Assembly (NCBI RefSeq): GCF_036884655.1 | Contig: NC_088348.1 | Coordinates: 20,220,501-20,284,500, forward strand | Direction: 5' to 3' | DNA from: Musa acuminata AAA Group | Lineage: Eukaryota > Streptophyta > Magnoliopsida > Zingiberales > Musaceae | DNA: 64,000 bases | In this document: piece after piece, positions 60,875 to 64,000 of the stretch | How the letters are laid out: every line of letters starts with the position of its first letter | Position numbering within the stretch: the first letter of the stretch is position 1 | The notes under the pieces: generated by a model | Seen by the model: the letters and a program-made list of their open reading frames with translations, nothing else | Database searches by the model: none | What the model was told of the DNA's origin: nothing | Translations under genes and position numbers: made by a program

Positions 60875-62135
60875 TACAGTGTCATATAGTTTCCTCGGCC
60901 TTCTGGTGATGTTGCATCAGACTTTTTTTGCCGAGTCTCCAAGGTTACCGCTCCTTCGAGTGCGACAAACACAAATCGGAATAAAAGTGTTATCAAATAA
61001 TATTTGGAAAGGTTTCGGTGGATACTATAAAAGCAGGCTTAATTGTATATTTGTAGATTGTGTACTCGCCTGACTTTGCATGCGAAGACTCCGTTGCTTC
61101 ACAGGCTATGCAGTTCTTGAAACCTTACAATGCAGTTGTGGTTGAAATGGCTTAAACTTGTTTAATTGTTCATTTGCACAAATTGATGTAGCTGTGACCT
61201 TTTCTTCTTGACTTTTAAATTCTTCACGTATATAGATGAATTAATTTGCACAAATTCATTTGTGCAAATTCTTCACCGCATGGTTGAAATGACTTTTAAA
61301 TTCATTTGCACAAATTAATCGCATATAGATGAATTACCGTAATTCATCTATATACGATTAAGGTTTTAGGATTTGGAGGGATATGTATGTTAAAAAGTAA
61401 ATATAGAGGGGAAAATCATGGATTTCAAAGAATGCTTCTGTAATTTTATCATGAAAATAAACAATAATCTTGAAATAGGTTTTCGTATTATGTATTTATT
61501 TGAAAAAAAATGCTCATTTTATTGAAGCATTACAAGTGTCCGAGATAATGGTATTATTATACATTGCGTCTTAACCTAACCACTAGATTGCCTCTTCATA
61601 GTATATTACGGGTGCATGATTCTTTGTCCTTAATCGCCTCCTTAAATCAATTAAAACTTCTTATCTCGAAAATAATGGTGGATGAAGTTTTAATTGATAA
61701 TTACTACGGTCAATAGGTTTATGCATAGTTTAATTGGTACCAATTAAAAAGCTCTTATTCTTATCGGTTTACAATTTAGGAAATCAATTAACTAACATAA
61801 ATTAAAATTTCGAGATACAAATAAGCTGTAATTAGTAGTGTAATAATGTACCCCAAAACCAAAATTGAAAATCCTATATCCACGCGTTACTCCCTCCACC
61901 CAACAAACGCTTGACACAGATCGCAAAGCACTCTGCAGCAAACCGCTCTGTTGTTGTACAGCACATACGTCAAAGCACCCTCCACAAAACTGCTCTGCTG
62001 CCGTACGAGAGAACGAGAGAGAGAGAGAGCAGGCTGGAGAGGAATTCGCGCGCCTCGACGGTCGCCAGCCGCCCGCGCCAGGTACGAAGTCGCCGCTGTC
62101 GCCGTGTCCTACGGCGTTGTTATCTTCGTCTGATC
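60875..62135. other. 3' flank of TFIIF-alpha and intergenic DNA
   Basis: Starts with the 3' UTR. Contains two perfect short inverted repeats (61243-61270 and 61323-61353) and repeated GACTTTTAAATTC words. From about 61860 the sequence becomes GC-richer with a (GA)n run near 62018-62028, consistent with a promoter or 5' UTR. Confidence 0.5.
61243..61353. repeat. Pair of perfect inverted repeats
   Basis: 61243-61270: 13-bp arms (AATTTGCACAAAT) with a 2-nt centre. 61323-61353: 14-bp arms (ATATAGATGAATTA) with a 3-nt centre. TATATAGATGAATTA also occurs once more at 61230-61244, and TTTGCACAAATT twice. Confidence 0.95.
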
Positions 62136-62275
62136 ATGGAAGTTGCAGCTGTCGGATTGGATACTAGACCTAGAAGGAGGAGGGAGAAGAAGAGGAGGAC
62201 GAGGCCGGCATCGCTCGAAAGAGGTAGAACTCCTTCGTGCTCAGCCTCCAATAATAGAGTTCATGGATCTGGCAG
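62136..62275 (+). CDS. Candidate first coding exon of an unidentified gene
   Basis: ATG at 62136-62138 opens a 46-codon frame up to a GTATTT splice donor at 62276. The peptide is very basic (RPRRRREKKRRTRP) with a serine-rich tail, so a nuclear localisation signal is possible. Upstream sequence is GC-rich with a (GA)n run and a possible leader intron donor near 62080. No downstream exon was found before the window ends, and I do not recognise the protein. It could instead be non-coding transcribed leader. Confidence 0.3.
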
Positions 62276-63708
62276 GTATTTGTCGTTTTGTGAACTACAT
62301 CGACTAGGTATTTTGCATCATACAATGTGTATCCTTTAACGTTATCTTTCTGCCTTTGCTGAGTAACAATGATCGATTCATGAATAGATAATTGAAGTCT
62401 TTTTCTCTAGTTCAGATGCAAAGGCGCATTTTAGTGCGGAATGTAGTCGACGATTTGCTTAACAGATATGATTTCAGAATTTTTTCTGCCTTAAGTATTT
62501 CATGAATTTAAGGGTTAGTGCGAACTTGAACTTTTCTTATAATAATTCACCCTGAGAACTCCTTCAAGCTCACTATCAGTAATTTGTCTTTCGTGCTTTA
62601 CGCCACACATTTTTAGAACGTGTATCAATCGGCATTGCTTGGAGTTTCATAGAGGTAGGGATGCAAACATTGACCCTCTTTGGACCTGCATTGGTGGGAG
62701 TCTCATGCTTTAGTTTTGCTCTTTATTTTCATTTTCTCTAGAAATTACGAGCCATTTTTTTGGTAAATGAAGTGAGATTGATTGGGAGAAGAATAAATGG
62801 GCTCTTCTTTGAGGCTTGTTTGTTGAAAATGCGAACACATATGTTGAGACTGGTAGGAAGTATGATCTGGTGAAATAAGTTTGGAGTTCGATACTGGATC
62901 CATCCATCAGGCAGAGAAATGGGCTTCTGATCTGATAGATATGAGCCTTTCACAAGCATGAGTAGATTTTCATTTCTTCACAGACAAAACACATTCAAGA
63001 TTGTTTGTTGTTAACAGTCTCTGTAATTTCTGCTAAACAAATCACCCTTGTTAAAGTGCATAATGTATATACTCTGTACGTCATTGAACACAAAAGAAAA
63101 TCGATACATTGTCTGTCAATACAACCTTAATAAATTTGGATGTAATAAAGCCACAGTGAGAAAGTCGATAATTAATCTGTTTTTGTGAAAAGCTCATAAG
63201 TCAATAACAAATCAAAGCCAAATGAAAAAAAAATCTCAATATAGAAGCTAAAATTGGCAGATTCTGGTAGATTTTATTTGAGAAAAAAATTACCTTAGGT
63301 AAAATCATTAAAATACCTGAAAAACATTAAAATTTAGCTGAGAAAGCTAATATGACTTTGTGAATTTTCAGGAGTAGGCTTTTTTGGTACATTTATTCAG
63401 CCAACTGTGAATCTGCAAACTCTTCAAATTTTATCTTGTTTGCTTGACTATACAAGATGGTAACTTTTATCATTTCTTCTGGGAGGTCTCACATCCACAT
63501 AGCAGCATAGAAAATACATTAAGTGCCAAGTATCGCTAATCTGTCAACCAGTTGCCCATGTCCAAGTCCACTGACGCTCAACTACCAAAAGACAAAAGTT
63601 CTCAAGCTGGTTGGACAAATTGTGTCCCTTTCTTTTGATTTCATCAATAGTTTTCCATATGAGTATTGCTTAAATCTTGACTTGTGCTCTTGTCCAGTGA
63701 TTTAAAAA
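62276..63708. other. Non-coding stretch, possibly an intron or intergenic
   Basis: No conserved coding sequence seen on either strand. Composition is mixed AT-rich with intron-like T-rich text. Confidence 0.4.
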
Positions 63709-63785
63709 GCGCTAGGCGCCAAAAGGCGTTAAGGTCAAAAAACGCCCGAGGCGCTAAGCGCTCGCCCGAGCGAAGCGAGGCGTTA
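63709..63785. repeat. GC-rich tract of overlapping short palindromes
   Basis: The tract packs GCGCTAGGCGCC, GGCGTTAAGG, AACGCCCGAGGCGCTAAGCG and CTCGCCCGAGCGAAGCGAGG, and is bounded by AACGCC and GGCGTT. AT-rich DNA lies on both sides. Similar GGCGC-rich text is common in plant genomes, probably as part of a transposon end; the family is not identified here. Confidence 0.7.
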
Positions 63786-64000
63786 AAATATAAAAATATA
63801 TAATATAATTAATAAATATAATTATTTAAAATTTTAAATAAAAATATGCTATTAAATTAAGAAAATCTAAGATACAAAATCATAATGTCACATTAACAAA
63901 AAGTTTTAAAATTTAAAATAATATATTATTAATCTAATAAATACAAATACTATTATTAGTATACTGTTAACAGTATACAGAAGGAGAAGAAGGAAGAGGA
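63786..64000. other. AT-rich window end
   Basis: Very AT-rich, no feature seen. Confidence 0.5.

Overview
This is a window of plant nuclear DNA. It is AT-rich and holds spliced genes with GT-AG introns, many (AT)n microsatellites and abundant Ty1/copia LTR retrotransposons. The gene set (an Ole e 1-type pollen protein, a DUF630/DUF632 protein, an NDR1/HIN1-like protein, eIF3i and plant TFIIF-alpha) is angiosperm. Protein wording and retroelement style suggest a monocot, perhaps Musaceae, but that assignment is an impression only. There is no CRISPR array, operon or prokaryotic feature.

Layout. Positions 1-1.9 kb are AT-rich with nothing coding. From 1.9 to 11.9 kb lies an old, decayed copia element on the minus strand, split in its RNase H region by a younger 8.6-kb copia element (element A, 2753-11356, target duplication CTAAC). 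From 11.9 to 16 kb there are non-coding LTR-retroelement relics. A two-exon Ole e 1-like gene is at 16.8-18.5 kb, and a five-exon DUF630/DUF632 gene at 20.2-23.6 kb. A candidate solo LTR sits at 24 kb. A plus-strand copia deletion derivative (element B) spans 26.4-29.8 kb and has lost its reverse transcriptase. A MULE transposase relic is at 30.8-31.4 kb. A single-exon LEA_2/NDR1-HIN1-like gene lies on the minus strand at 32.9-33.7 kb.

An intron-containing but broken copy of eIF3 subunit I spans 34.7-41.2 kb. It is followed by a foldback (long inverted-repeat) element, reconstructed at about 1.3 kb, whose left arm is split by an almost intact 5.4-kb copia element (element C, 41927-47306, target duplication ATATT). 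The nine-exon TFIIF-alpha (RAP74) gene fills 50.9-60.9 kb. A weak candidate first exon lies near 62.1 kb, and a GC-rich palindromic repeat tract near 63.7 kb.

The host genes are unrelated housekeeping or regulatory genes with no sign of a shared pathway. The main story is transposon nesting and decay. Nearly all premature stops in the retroelements and in the eIF3i copy can be explained by C:G to T:A changes, as expected for methylated, silenced DNA. I saw no clear undescribed biological system. The most unusual structures are the foldback with its nested copia, the repeat-studded leader of element A, and several clusters of perfect or near-perfect hairpins.
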